NCBI RefSeq assembly: GCF_000014585.1 | Contig: NC_008319.1 | Coordinates: 558,001 to 622,000, forward strand | Length of the DNA: 64,000 bases | Direction: 5' to 3' | Origin: Synechococcus sp. CC9311 | Lineage (GTDB): Bacteria; Cyanobacteriota; Cyanobacteriia; PCC-6307; Cyanobiaceae | Shown: positions 17,378 to 24,872 of the stretch, one piece after another | Position numbering within the stretch: the stretch's first letter is position 1 | Layout: each line of letters starts with the position of its first letter | Program-made: the position numbers and the translations under genes | Notes under the pieces: generated by a model | The model's input: the letters and a program-made list of their open reading frames with translations, nothing else | Databases searched by the model: none | What the model was told of the DNA's origin: nothing

Positions 17378-18100
17378 TTGCCTGGTTCTACCGGCAACTT
17401 ACTAACTGCCTCTGACCCAGGAAAGCGGTCTGCGGCATTTCTTTTTGAGCCGGTTGCGCCTGTGCCGTTTTCCCAGGCCTGGGAGTGGCAACGGGGATGG
17501 CAGAAGTGCTTATTGGCTGAGGACGGCTCAGACAGGGAAGCGGTTTGGCTTCTTCAACATCCGTCTTGCTTCACCCTTGGTCGCGGAGCGACGGAAGATC
17601 ACTTGCGCTTTGATCCTAAGAATGCGCCAGCTCCCCTGTATCGCATCGACCGGGGAGGGGAGGTCACCCACCACGCCCCCGGGCAGTTGGTGGCTTATCC
17701 GGTGTTGGACCTTCGCCGGCGTGAACCAGACCTTCATTGGTACATGCGCCAGCTCGAACAGGTGGTGATCGATGTGTTGGCGGCATTGGATTTGAAGGGC
17801 CAACGCATCCCAGGCCTTACTGGTGTTTGGCTGGAGGGGCGAAAAGTGGCGGCTATCGGGGTGGGATGTCGTCGTTGGATCACTCAGCACGGCCTTGCTC
17901 TCAATGTGTCGTGCGCCATGGAAGGGTTTGCGCATGTTGTGCCATGTGGAATTTCTGATCGTCCTGTGGATCGTTTGCAGCGCTGGATTCCTGGCATCAC
18001 GCCTGCGGCTGTGCAGCCACTCCTGCGGGATGCACTGGCCCAGCGCCTTTCAATCAGCTGGTGCGACCTTGCTGGTCTTGATTCTGGGTGGTACTCCTAG
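17378..18100 (+). CDS. lipB: Octanoyltransferase LipB
   Basis: Transfers octanoyl from acyl carrier protein to lipoyl domains, the first step of lipoate attachment (the PDH E2 at 29,856 would be a client). Visible motifs are [19 protein letters not shown], the conserved Lys in [11 protein letters not shown] and the catalytic Cys in VVPCGIS. Length fits the family. I place the start at the TTG at 17,378 (240 aa), which avoids reading over the hpf start; the frame is open to 17,300. The N terminus is uncertain. Confidence 0.9.
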   Translation: MPGSTGNLLTASDPGKRSAAFLFEPVAPVPFSQAWEWQRGWQKCLLAEDGSDREAVWLLQHPSCFTLGRGATEDHLRFDPKNAPAPLYRIDRGGEVTHHAPGQLVAYPVLDLRRREPDLHWYMRQLEQVVIDVLAALDLKGQRIPGLTGVWLEGRKVAAIGVGCRRWITQHGLALNVSCAMEGFAHVVPCGISDRPVDRLQRWIPGITPAAVQPLLRDALAQRLSISWCDLAGLDSGWYS

Positions 18101-18121
18101 GCGCAAGCTGAAAACAACGTT

Positions 18122-20065
18122 GTGGGTTCGTTTGCACAGGCCAGCTGGCGACCAACGCCTTGGGAGTTGAAATCACTCGCCCGTCAGCAGCATGTGCAAG
18201 GCCTGGGGAGAGTGGATCAGCTCTGGCCCTGGCTTGAGCAACGTCATGGTGCGCTCATGGCTGTGGATGCTCCCCATGCGGCTCATCCGGAGCATTTCAC
18301 TTATCAGGAGTTGTCGCAACGGATCACGACAGCGGCTGCAGGGTTTCGTGCCTTGGGGATTCGTGAAGGCGATGTGGTGGGACTGTTTGCAGAAAACAGT
18401 CCCCGCTGGCTGATGGCAGATCAAGGTTTGATGCGCACAGGTGCGGCTGATGCGGTGCGTGGCTCCTCAGCCCCCGTAGAAGAGCTGCGTTACATCCTTG
18501 AAGACGCCAAGGCCGTGGCCCTGGTGGTGCAAAACGCGGATCTTTGGCAACGGCTCCAATTGCCTGCGCAGCTGCGCAGGCAGCTGCGCTTTGTCCTTCA
18601 GCTGGAGGGTGATGCTGTGGATTCAGACGTGATCTCTTGGGATGATCTTTTGGCGGCTGGCGCCGAGCAACAGGCTCCGGATCCAGATCTTGGTCGAGAT
18701 GCAGCCAGCGCTGCCAGCACCACAGCCACCATCCTTTACACCTCAGGCACCACCGGTCAGCCGAAGGGCGTTCCGCTCAGCCACGCCAACCTGCTGCATC
18801 AGATGCGCAGCTTGAGTTGCGTTGCTCGGCCAGAACCTGGCGCACCTGTGCTCAGCGTGTTGCCGATCTGGCATGCCTATGAACGCAGTGCGGAGTATTA
18901 CTTCTTCTCATGCGCCTGTTCGCAGAGCTACACCACGATCAAACAGCTCAAACGAGATCTGCCCAGGGTGAAGCCTGTGGTGATGGTCACGGTGCCGCGC
19001 CTGTGGGAGGCGGTGCAAGCCGGGTTTGAAGATGTCTTGAAAACATTCCCTGCATCCAGGCAGCGCCTTTTGCGCGCGGCACTCTCCAATAGCAGTGCCT
19101 ATTGCTTGGCCCGGCGTCAGCGTTGCAACCTGATGCTGATGCCCTTGGGTCGCCGTCAGCGCTTGATGGCGTGTCTGAAATCCGCCGGGCGCTGGCCAGC
19201 CCATGCCCTGGCATCCAAGCTGATCTGGCCAAAGCTGAGGTTGCAGCTCAGTGGGGGTCAGCTGCGCTTCCCCATCAATGGAGGAGCTGCGATCGCGCCT
19301 CATGTGGATTCCTTCTTTGAGGCGGTGGGTATCGAGTTGTTGGTGGGCTATGGCCTCACTGAAACCAGTCCGGTTGTGAGTTGCCGGCGTCCATGGCGCA
19401 ACATTCGTGGAAGTTCAGGGCAGCCAATGCCTCAGACCGAATTCATGATTGTGGATCCTGAATCCCGAGCTCCTCTCAGTTTTCGAGAACGTGGATTGGT
19501 GCTTGTGCGTGGACCTCAGGTCATGCAGGGATACTTGGGGAAACCTGAAGCCACTGCAAAAGTTCTGGATGTTGATGGATGGTTCGACACCGGTGATTTG
19601 GGAATGCTGCTTCCAGATGGTTCTGTGGTTTTAACGGGTAGAGCGAAAGACACCATTGTTTTAAGCAGCGGTGAAAATATTGAGCCAGGGCCTCTCGAAG
19701 CCCATCTGCTGATGAATCCAGTCGTTGAACAAGTCTTACTTGTTGGGCAAGACAAAAAGCAACTTGCTGCCTTGATAGTTCCGAATCAAGACGGTTTGAG
19801 GCAGTTTGCTGAAAACAAAGAAATCGAAAATATCGACTTGTTCTTGCCACTAAAAGACCAATTAAAGTTGTTAGATCTTCTAAAGAGAGATTTTAATTCT
19901 GATCTTCAATTGCGTTCGGGATCAAGGCCAGAAGAAAGGCTATGTGGTGTTGCATTTGTTGAACCTTTTACGATTGAAAATGGTTTGTTGACTCAAACAC
20001 TGAAGCAAAAAAGAAATGAGATTTGTGTCAGAGACGCGAATACTGTTGAGAGTATTTACAGTTAG
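18122..20065 (+). CDS. aas: AMP-forming acyl-ACP/acyl-CoA synthetase
   Basis: An adenylating enzyme that activates free fatty acids. In cyanobacteria this family (Synechocystis slr1609 type) acts as acyl-ACP synthetase and recycles membrane fatty acids. It has the P-loop TILYTSGTTGQPKGVPLSH, GYGLTETSPV and a WFDTGDLG motif, and 647 aa from a GTG start. The final 300 or so bases are clearly more AT-rich than the first two thirds and merge into the AT-rich island, suggesting recombination at the 3' end. The C-terminal Lys domain still looks intact. Confidence 0.88.
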   Translation: MGSFAQASWRPTPWELKSLARQQHVQGLGRVDQLWPWLEQRHGALMAVDAPHAAHPEHFTYQELSQRITTAAAGFRALGIREGDVVGLFAENSPRWLMADQGLMRTGAADAVRGSSAPVEELRYILEDAKAVALVVQNADLWQRLQLPAQLRRQLRFVLQLEGDAVDSDVISWDDLLAAGAEQQAPDPDLGRDAASAASTTATILYTSGTTGQPKGVPLSHANLLHQMRSLSCVARPEPGAPVLSVLPIWHAYERSAEYYFFSCACSQSYTTIKQLKRDLPRVKPVVMVTVPRLWEAVQAGFEDVLKTFPASRQRLLRAALSNSSAYCLARRQRCNLMLMPLGRRQRLMACLKSAGRWPAHALASKLIWPKLRLQLSGGQLRFPINGGAAIAPHVDSFFEAVGIELLVGYGLTETSPVVSCRRPWRNIRGSSGQPMPQTEFMIVDPESRAPLSFRERGLVLVRGPQVMQGYLGKPEATAKVLDVDGWFDTGDLGMLLPDGSVVLTGRAKDTIVLSSGENIEPGPLEAHLLMNPVVEQVLLVGQDKKQLAALIVPNQDGLRQFAENKEIENIDLFLPLKDQLKLLDLLKRDFNSDLQLRSGSRPEERLCGVAFVEPFTIENGLLTQTLKQKRNEICVRDANTVESIYS

Positions 20066-20127
20066 CAGCTAAGGCTTCTCTTTGGTCAATTGATGATTCG
20101 GTCAGAATGATTGAATCGTTTTTTGAC

Positions 20128-20658
20128 TTAGAAGTCGAAATTACCGCTGAACCCTGATCCTGATGAAAATGCTGCCGAGTTGGATGTAGTACTAAAGTCT
20201 TCAATGGTCTCAATAAAAGTTTCCTCTACTGTCTTTTGATGCATATTGACATTTTGTTCGTTAATGGTCATTGTTGCTGTCATCGCAAAACCATCTTCAG
20301 TGATTATTTCGCTATTTGTCATTCCAGCAAGTTCGCCTTCTTTGGTGATTCCTAGCTTCAGCTTTTCCTCTGAAGTAGTGTCTCCTGGACGCACTTGTTC
20401 AAGATTTTGAATCATCAATTCGGTGACTGGAGCTTCAATGCCTTCATCTGACATCGTAAAAGTCACGACTTGGCTGTCCATTTGGCCATCCATCTCCATG
20501 ATTCTATCATTCTTGTTGGTTATATGTTCTCTGCCGTTAGATACTCTATTTTGTCCTGACATATTGCTTCTGCTAAGCATTCTCATCTGAGCAGGGGCCG
20601 AAAGAGGCGATGCAAGAATAATCACAAGACTAAGAAAAGCTAGACTGAAAGGATTCAT
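20128..20658 (-). CDS. Exported Met-rich protein, cassette A
   Basis: A protein of 176 aa with a signal peptide (hydrophobic core LAFLSLVIILASPLSAPA, likely cut after PAQ). The mature part is hydrophilic, cysteine-free and Met-rich (13 Met), with short Ser-rich stretches and an end rich in Ser, Gly and Phe (GFSGNFDF). It is clearly related to the protein at 21,762-22,298: both have E-LMIQ/LQ-xEQ, a GxxxNSEI/L-x-x-E/D block and a F/IxxTATMT motif. No known family. It is the last gene of a three-gene minus-strand cassette. Confidence 0.7.
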   Translation of the reverse strand: MNPFSLAFLSLVIILASPLSAPAQMRMLSRSNMSGQNRVSNGREHITNKNDRIMEMDGQMDSQVVTFTMSDEGIEAPVTELMIQNLEQVRPGDTTSEEKLKLGITKEGELAGMTNSEIITEDGFAMTATMTINEQNVNMHQKTVEETFIETIEDFSTTSNSAAFSSGSGFSGNFDF

Positions 20659-20722
20659 TTTTTTGGTGGCGAGTGGATTTCTTTGTGCAAAATGTTGATC
20701 GCTAGGATTAATTTTTCAGTTT

Positions 20723-20878
20723 TTATTTGTCCACCTCTTTCGAGATAATGCTGACAATGTAGTCTTTCATGCTCTGATCAGCATTAAGAGCATGAACCTT
20801 AATGCTTTTGTGAACATCTTTTGAAACTAGGATCGAGAGTCGCTTTAGATCGTCAGGGGTGTTATGCATTTGATTCAT
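20723..20878 (-). CDS. Small ribbon-helix-helix protein 1, cassette A
   Basis: ATG at 20,878 gives 51 codons ending TAA. The pattern is a short strand (RLSILVSKDVH) followed by two helices (KSIKVHALNAD, then QSMKDYIVSIISKEV), the layout of Arc/MetJ/ParD-type RHH DNA-binding proteins. It is close to the copy in cassette B, sharing SIK..ALNADQSMKDYI. It sits between two exported-protein genes on the same strand, so it probably regulates the cassette. No toxin partner is adjacent. Confidence 0.72.
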   Translation of the reverse strand: MNQMHNTPDDLKRLSILVSKDVHKSIKVHALNADQSMKDYIVSIISKEVDK

Positions 20879-20913
20879 TGATTTGATAAAAGAAAAGGTT
20901 TAAGGTTTTAGGC

Positions 20914-21537
20914 TTAGTCATTAGTTAGTATGCTGCTGAGATTGGAATTTGATGTGCTCCCAACATTCCACATTGTTTTGCAGTGATTGTAAAGACCAGG
21001 CAGTGATGATTTTAGGCTTGTGAGTGCAATTTCTCCTTTTGTAGCAATTACTTTGGCCTCAACGCATTTCTTGAGAATGCCAGACTCCGTGGTCATCATT
21101 GTTTGCTTCGCCTGATTTTTCATTGCTGAAATACAACTGGAGACCTGTGGTCCGAAAGGCATCTGGAATCCAATTGTTCCCTGTGGCATCCAGTCTTTAT
21201 CTCGAGTGTTATCACCGAAAGTTCCAAAATATTGATTGTCGTATGGCAGTACTCCTACGTTTGCAAAGAAGCTAGGTGATTGGCAGCTAATGGCTCTTGA
21301 GCCCACGGTCATCTCTCCGAGCTCTCCTTGTGCTGGGTTGATTTGGTAGTTGTAGATTCCTCCACCAATTGACTCAGACCGTGATTGGTTTTGTTGGGAA
21401 TTAGTCGGCATCGCGACCGCGCTATTACCATTCTCCTGTGTTGTTTGTGCATAACCGGCTACAGCCGTCGCTGAGGAAAGGATTAGAAATCCGGCTATAG
21501 TTGCGAACCGATTCATGGATGATGAAGTTGTTTTCAT
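20914..21537 (-). CDS. Exported 207-aa protein, cassette A
   Basis: A 207-residue protein with a signal peptide (hydrophobic core FATIAGFLILSSATAVAGYAQ). The mature region has five Cys that could pair (for example ISCQSPSFF, SSCISAM, KKCVEAK, NHCKTMW) and a stretch NQYFGTFGDNTRDKDWMPQG. I recognise no family. Bases 20,960-21,458 are identical, except one substitution, to 22,637-23,135 in cassette B, while the signal peptide and the last residues differ. First gene of the cassette; a candidate operator lies about 50 bases upstream of its ATG. Confidence 0.75.
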   Translation of the reverse strand: MKTTSSSMNRFATIAGFLILSSATAVAGYAQTTQENGNSAVAMPTNSQQNQSRSESIGGGIYNYQINPAQGELGEMTVGSRAISCQSPSFFANVGVLPYDNQYFGTFGDNTRDKDWMPQGTIGFQMPFGPQVSSCISAMKNQAKQTMMTTESGILKKCVEAKVIATKGEIALTSLKSSLPGLYNHCKTMWNVGSTSNSNLSSILTND

Positions 21538-21586
21538 GTCTTTAGTATGTCTATGTCAGTTGTACTGAATGTACTCTTTTACAGGG

Positions 21587-21602
21587 ATGCACCATTGCAC
21601 AT
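21587..21602. promoter_or_regulatory. Candidate regulator site upstream of cassette A
   Basis: ATGCACCATTGCACAT lies 50-65 bases upstream of the 207-aa gene start. It carries two TGCAC units. A related but more symmetrical site precedes the other cassette at 23,272-23,287, in otherwise diverged sequence. The cassette RHH proteins are the natural candidates to bind here; that is inference. Confidence 0.3.
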
Positions 21603-21625
21603 TCCTTCTTTACCCTGTTACAGTC

Positions 21626-21692
21626 GTTTTCGAATACAACAAATAAGGGGAAACTATTAAAGCAGTGCCCCTTATTTATTGTATTCGAAAAC
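21626..21692 (-). terminator. 25-bp inverted repeat, probable terminator of cassette B
   Basis: Bases 21,626-21,650 and 21,668-21,692 are inverted repeats matching at 24 of 25 positions, with a 17-base loop. The G/C-rich inner end (AAGGGG / CCCCTT) is followed by AT-rich arms. It lies about 70 bases after the stop of the 21,762-22,298 gene and upstream of the cassette A promoter, so it probably separates the two cassettes. Confidence 0.5.
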
Positions 21693-21761
21693 AAAGGATG
21701 CATTGAAAAACTCCAGCGCATCCTCTTTTTGGTAACTTTGTTGTCTGAATAGGTTCAGACT

Positions 21762-22298
21762 TTACATATCGAAGGAGCTGACGAACCCTGTTTCTGTAAC
21801 CCATGCCTCTGTTTTTGTTGTAGTTTCATAGTCTTCAACTCTTTCGATGTTTGTTACTTCGTTTTCATCCGTCCACATGTCTGCCATGCTCTCACTCATC
21901 GTCATTGTTGCTGTTATGGAGAAGTTTTCGTCAGCAACTAGTTCACTATTTAAAAGTCCATCGAGTATGTTCTCTTCCGATACCCCCATAGATAGTTGCT
22001 CCATTACCGCCATGTCTTCCGATCTCATTTGCTCCATGCTTTGCAGCATTAATTCACTTGTGGTTCCTTCCATTCCTTGTCCAGACATTGTCATAGACAT
22101 TGTCTGATTACCCATTACTCCCTCCATCTGTGAAGATCTACTGCTGCTTTGTTTTACTATTTCTGTTCCTTTTGAAGTTCGCATGATTTCGCTATCACTA
22201 CCACTTGAGATCGAAGTTGTTTTCATTTGGGCGAAAGATGAGAGTGGAGTCGCTAGAACAAGAAGGATGCCGAAGGGAAGAAGCTTAGAGGAATACAT
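21762..22298 (-). CDS. Exported Met-rich protein, cassette B
   Basis: A protein of 178 aa with a signal peptide (LPFGILLVLATPLSSFAQ). The mature part has no Cys and is strikingly rich in Met (20 in the whole protein), often spaced as MxM or MxxM (SMTMSGQGM, TMTMSESMADM). Such spacing in exported proteins can bind Cu(I) or Ag(I), but no metal function is shown. It is a paralog of the cassette A protein at 20,128, with moderate divergence and the same order of blocks, ending GFVSSFDM. Last gene of cassette B. Confidence 0.72.
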   Translation of the reverse strand: MYSSKLLPFGILLVLATPLSSFAQMKTTSISSGSDSEIMRTSKGTEIVKQSSSRSSQMEGVMGNQTMSMTMSGQGMEGTTSELMLQSMEQMRSEDMAVMEQLSMGVSEENILDGLLNSELVADENFSITATMTMSESMADMWTDENEVTNIERVEDYETTTKTEAWVTETGFVSSFDM

Positions 22299-22347
22299 AA
22301 TGATTGGTGAAATTAAATGAGATTTGCTAGACGTTTTTAGAATACAG

Positions 22348-22518
22348 TTATTCCTTTAACGCTTGCTTATTGACATGGCTCATGATTAGATTGATGATGT
22401 AGTCTTTCATGCTTTGGTCGGCATTTAGGGCGTTCATTTTAATGCTCCTATGTATTTCTTTGGTGACAAGAATTGAAATCCTCTTCTGATCTCGTGGATT
22501 TTCGTAGTATGCATTCAT
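22348..22518 (-). CDS. Small ribbon-helix-helix protein 2, cassette B
   Basis: ATG at 22,518 gives 56 codons. The strand RISILVTKEIH and helices SIKMNALNADQ and SMKDYIINLI mirror RHH protein 1 (about two thirds identical over the core). It lies between the 207-aa and Met-rich exported proteins exactly as in cassette A, so a whole three-gene block was duplicated. The best inference is a dimeric autoregulator of the cassette. Confidence 0.72.
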   Translation of the reverse strand: MNAYYENPRDQKRISILVTKEIHRSIKMNALNADQSMKDYIINLIMSHVNKQALKE

Positions 22519-22590
22519 GATTTGTCTGCCGGGTTAGATGTGTGCTAAGGTTTTGAAAATTGACTGGATTTGTCCTGGAAAACAAAATAT

Positions 22591-23214
22591 TTAATTGCTA
22601 TTTGTTGCACTCCCAATATTTGACTGTGAGGTGGTTCCAACATTCCACATTGTTTTGCAGTGATTGTAAAGACCAGGCAGTGATGATTTTAGGCTTGTGA
22701 GTGCAATTTCTCCTTTTGTAGCAATTACTTTGGCCTCAACGCATTTCTTGAGAATGCCAGACTCCGTGGTCATCATTGTTTGCTTCGCCTGATTTTTCAT
22801 TGCTGAAATACAACTGGAGACCTGTGGTCCGAAAGGCATCTGGAATCCAATTGTTCCCTGTGGCATCCAGTCTTTATCTCGAGTGTTATCACCGAAAGTT
22901 CCAAAATATTGATTGTCGTATGGCAGTACTCCTACGTTTGCAAAGAAGCTAGGTGATTGGCAGCTAATGGCTCTTGAGCCCACGGTCATCTCTCCGAGCT
23001 CTCCTTGTGCTGGGTTGATTTGGTAGTTGTAGATTCCTCCACCAATTGACTCAGACCGTGATTGGTTTTGTTGGGAATTAGTCGGCATCGCGACCGCGCT
23101 ATTACCATTCTCCTGTGTAGTTTGTGCATAACCGGATAACGTTGTAGCTGAGGAAAGGATGAAAAATCCTGCGAATGTTGCTAAACGATTCATGGGTGAT
23201 GGCGTGAATTCCAT
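22591..23214 (-). CDS. Exported 207-aa protein, cassette B
   Basis: A near copy of the 20,914 gene. The first 28 or so residues (signal peptide core LATFAGFFILSSATTLSGYAQ) and the last dozen differ, but residues from TTQENG to TMWNVG are the same. The mature domain has the same five Cys. Family unknown. The sharp edges of identity, next to diverged RHH and Met-rich genes, show later homogenisation of this gene only. Confidence 0.75.
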   Translation of the reverse strand: MEFTPSPMNRLATFAGFFILSSATTLSGYAQTTQENGNSAVAMPTNSQQNQSRSESIGGGIYNYQINPAQGELGEMTVGSRAISCQSPSFFANVGVLPYDNQYFGTFGDNTRDKDWMPQGTIGFQMPFGPQVSSCISAMKNQAKQTMMTTESGILKKCVEAKVIATKGEIALTSLKSSLPGLYNHCKTMWNVGTTSQSNIGSATNSN

Positions 23215-23271
23215 GTCTTTAGTGTGTCTAATCAGGAGATACTTGACGTACCCTTTCGCAGTGATGCGTCA

Positions 23272-23287
23272 ATGCACATTGGTGCAT
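23272..23287. promoter_or_regulatory. Palindromic candidate operator upstream of cassette B
   Basis: ATGCACATTGGTGCAT is a perfect 6-bp-arm palindrome around ATTG, 58-73 bases upstream of the cassette B first ATG. Cassette A has a related TGCAC-containing site at the equivalent place. RHH dimers commonly bind such short repeats. Confidence 0.35.
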
Positions 23288-23303
23288 ATACTTCTTTGGG
23301 AGA

Positions 23304-23360
23304 TAATTATTTAGCAATAAAAAGCACCGCCAAGCGGTGCTTTTTATTGCTAAATAATTA
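23304..23360 (-). terminator. Perfect 27-bp hairpin, bidirectional-type terminator
   Basis: Bases 23,304-23,330 and 23,334-23,360 are perfect inverted repeats with only a three-base loop (CAA). The core GCACCGC/GCGGTGC is flanked by A- and T-runs on either side, so each strand reads as a G/C stem followed by TTTTT. It lies directly after the stop of RHH protein 3 and upstream of the cassette B promoter. The unusual length could also mark a cruciform or a recombination remnant. Confidence 0.7.
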
Positions 23361-23376
23361 ATGTATTTCAAATCCT

Positions 23377-23568
23377 CTAGCTTTGTCCCTGATGGTTTAA
23401 AAGATCAGGATGTAGTATATATTTTTCGATTAAGACCGTCACGATTTCTGTGATGCTCTTGTCTTCGCTTAGTGCCTTTAGCTTTAGGCTCTTATGGGTT
23501 GTATTTGACAGTAATACAGAAAGCTTTTTTTGCTCTGTGGCATTGAGTTGGCTGTTCATTTGTTTCAA
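23377..23568 (-). CDS. Ribbon-helix-helix protein 3
   Basis: A protein of 63 aa. The strand KKLSVLLSNTTHKSLKLKAL and the helix SITEIVTVLIEKYIL follow the same RHH pattern as proteins 1 and 2, but the sequence is well diverged. It is encoded just downstream of RHH protein 4 on the same strand with a 27-base gap, so the two are probably co-transcribed and end at the 27-bp hairpin. Confidence 0.65.
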   Translation of the reverse strand: MKQMNSQLNATEQKKLSVLLSNTTHKSLKLKALSEDKSITEIVTVLIEKYILHPDLLNHQGQS

Positions 23569-23595
23569 GTGTTTTGTTTGAATTTGTTTTTGCAG

Positions 23596-23832
23596 TTAAA
23601 CGATGCTTACTGATTGTGAATTGAATCGATATGTATTTAATTGGGAGTTTATCTGGGGTGAAGAATCATTTTCGAATATAATTTTGTGCTCACTTTCAAG
23701 GAACTCATGCAAAGCACTAATCACCAGTGAGACCATCGTTTCCTCTCTCTCATTGGCAAGCTTTTTGATCTTCTCGTGAAGTCCACGAGAAACTTCAAGA
23801 GATACCCTTTTTTTTGCTTTGCAGTTGTTCAT
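23596..23832 (-). CDS. Ribbon-helix-helix protein 4
   Basis: A protein of 78 aa with an N-terminal RHH module: KKRVSLEVSRGLHEKIKKLA then ETMVSLVISALHEFLES. The tail (about residues 52-78) is hydrophilic and unrelated to the other members. It belongs to the generic CopG/ParD-like group. No toxin ORF is next to it, which argues against a simple toxin-antitoxin pair. Confidence 0.68.
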   Translation of the reverse strand: MNNCKAKKRVSLEVSRGLHEKIKKLANEREETMVSLVISALHEFLESEHKIIFENDSSPQINSQLNTYRFNSQSVSIV

Positions 23833-24461
23833 GTTTCGTGCAAAAGAAATGATCGTGATTCCGAGTATTGATTTGAGTTTGGCCTATTTCCCAAGACTCT
23901 CATTGGACGATGGCTTAGGTGTCCTTAGAATGCCTTCAAGGTGGTTTAGTTGCATTCATACGGTTCTCATGGACTACTCATTAACCATATAGACACATTT
24001 GGGTTTTAAGAGCGCTTTGCGCTTTGCGGACAAGATGCTTTCTCGAACCCTCTTTGCGTCTCCAACACAAAGGCCTGCGCTTATTAGACAACGGCCTTGC
24101 TGCAAGAGGGAGTTCTTTTTGTTGGACCTTATAACCAATCTTGGATCAATCTACCTGCCTCTTAATATTTAATTTATTTTTTTTGTTAGGTTTTTTGTTT
24201 CCAAGGAGTTCTGAGATGACTCAAAAGCGCATTTCTAAATCTCAACTTTTTATTTTCTCTTAGATCTGGCGATGGTCAAGGGCGTAGTATTCTGTGATTC
24301 ATTTTTCTTGACAATTAAAGCCTGGATTTTTTGTGTCCAGTTTTTTGCTTGGTTCAAGTTTTTTGATAGCTTTTATCGAAATCGATGCTGTTGAGAATTT
24401 AGAGCAATTAAAGAGATTTTAATTTCATGACTACAGCAATCTTTTCTTCTGAGTTTAAAGG
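23833..24461. other. AT-rich intergenic region, no gene seen
   Basis: About 630 bases with no convincing ORF in either direction. It lies between two RHH genes and is T-rich towards the right. It contains imperfect short inverted segments around GGCC, but nothing I can name. It may hold the promoter of RHH protein 4. Confidence 0.4.
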
Positions 24462-24872
24462 TCAAGACAAGCGTTTTCTCAAAGCTTCTGCTTTGAGAGT
24501 CATTTGCTCGTCATTTCTTATGAATTGTTTAAGTGCTTCAACTACAATTGAGTTTAATGTATCATCTTGTTCAAGAGCTAAGATTTTAAGAGTTTTATGC
24601 ATGTCACTACTTATTTCTAAAGACAGGCTTTTTGTGTATTGGCTTTTTTGCCTTTTTCTCATTATTTCTTCTTCTACGATAGGAGCTTCTGATGCATTTT
24701 CATCAACAACTAATTGGTTCATTTTTATCGCTTCTTTTTGCATATATTCAGGATACACTTCTGCTTGTTTCGTTTGATTAAAGGGATTCTCAGGCTTTGT
24801 TCTTGGTTTTTCCACGCTGAATACTCTCACGTCTCGTTCACGATGCCATGAAGTTCCCAGTCTTGCAACCAT
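24462..24872 (-). CDS. Ribbon-helix-helix protein 5 with long N-terminal extension
   Basis: A protein of 136 aa. Residues 1-80 are polar and probably disordered. The C-terminal part is an RHH module: KSLSLEISSDMHKTLKILAL then TLNSIVVEALKQFIRN. A disordered N-terminal arm plus RHH resembles ParG-type partition regulators, but no ParF/ParA ATPase is nearby. The true start may be one of the internal Met codons (for example the one in EYMQKEAIKMNQL). Confidence 0.6.
   Translation of the reverse strand: MVARLGTSWHRERDVRVFSVEKPRTKPENPFNQTKQAEVYPEYMQKEAIKMNQLVVDENASEAPIVEEEIMRKRQKSQYTKSLSLEISSDMHKTLKILALEQDDTLNSIVVEALKQFIRNDEQMTLKAEALRKRLS

Noticed and set aside
23377-24872. Toxin-antitoxin modules built on the RHH proteins
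   Set aside because: No adjacent small ORF resembles a RelE, MazF, HigB, VapC or similar toxin on either strand, so the RHH genes cannot be called antitoxins.
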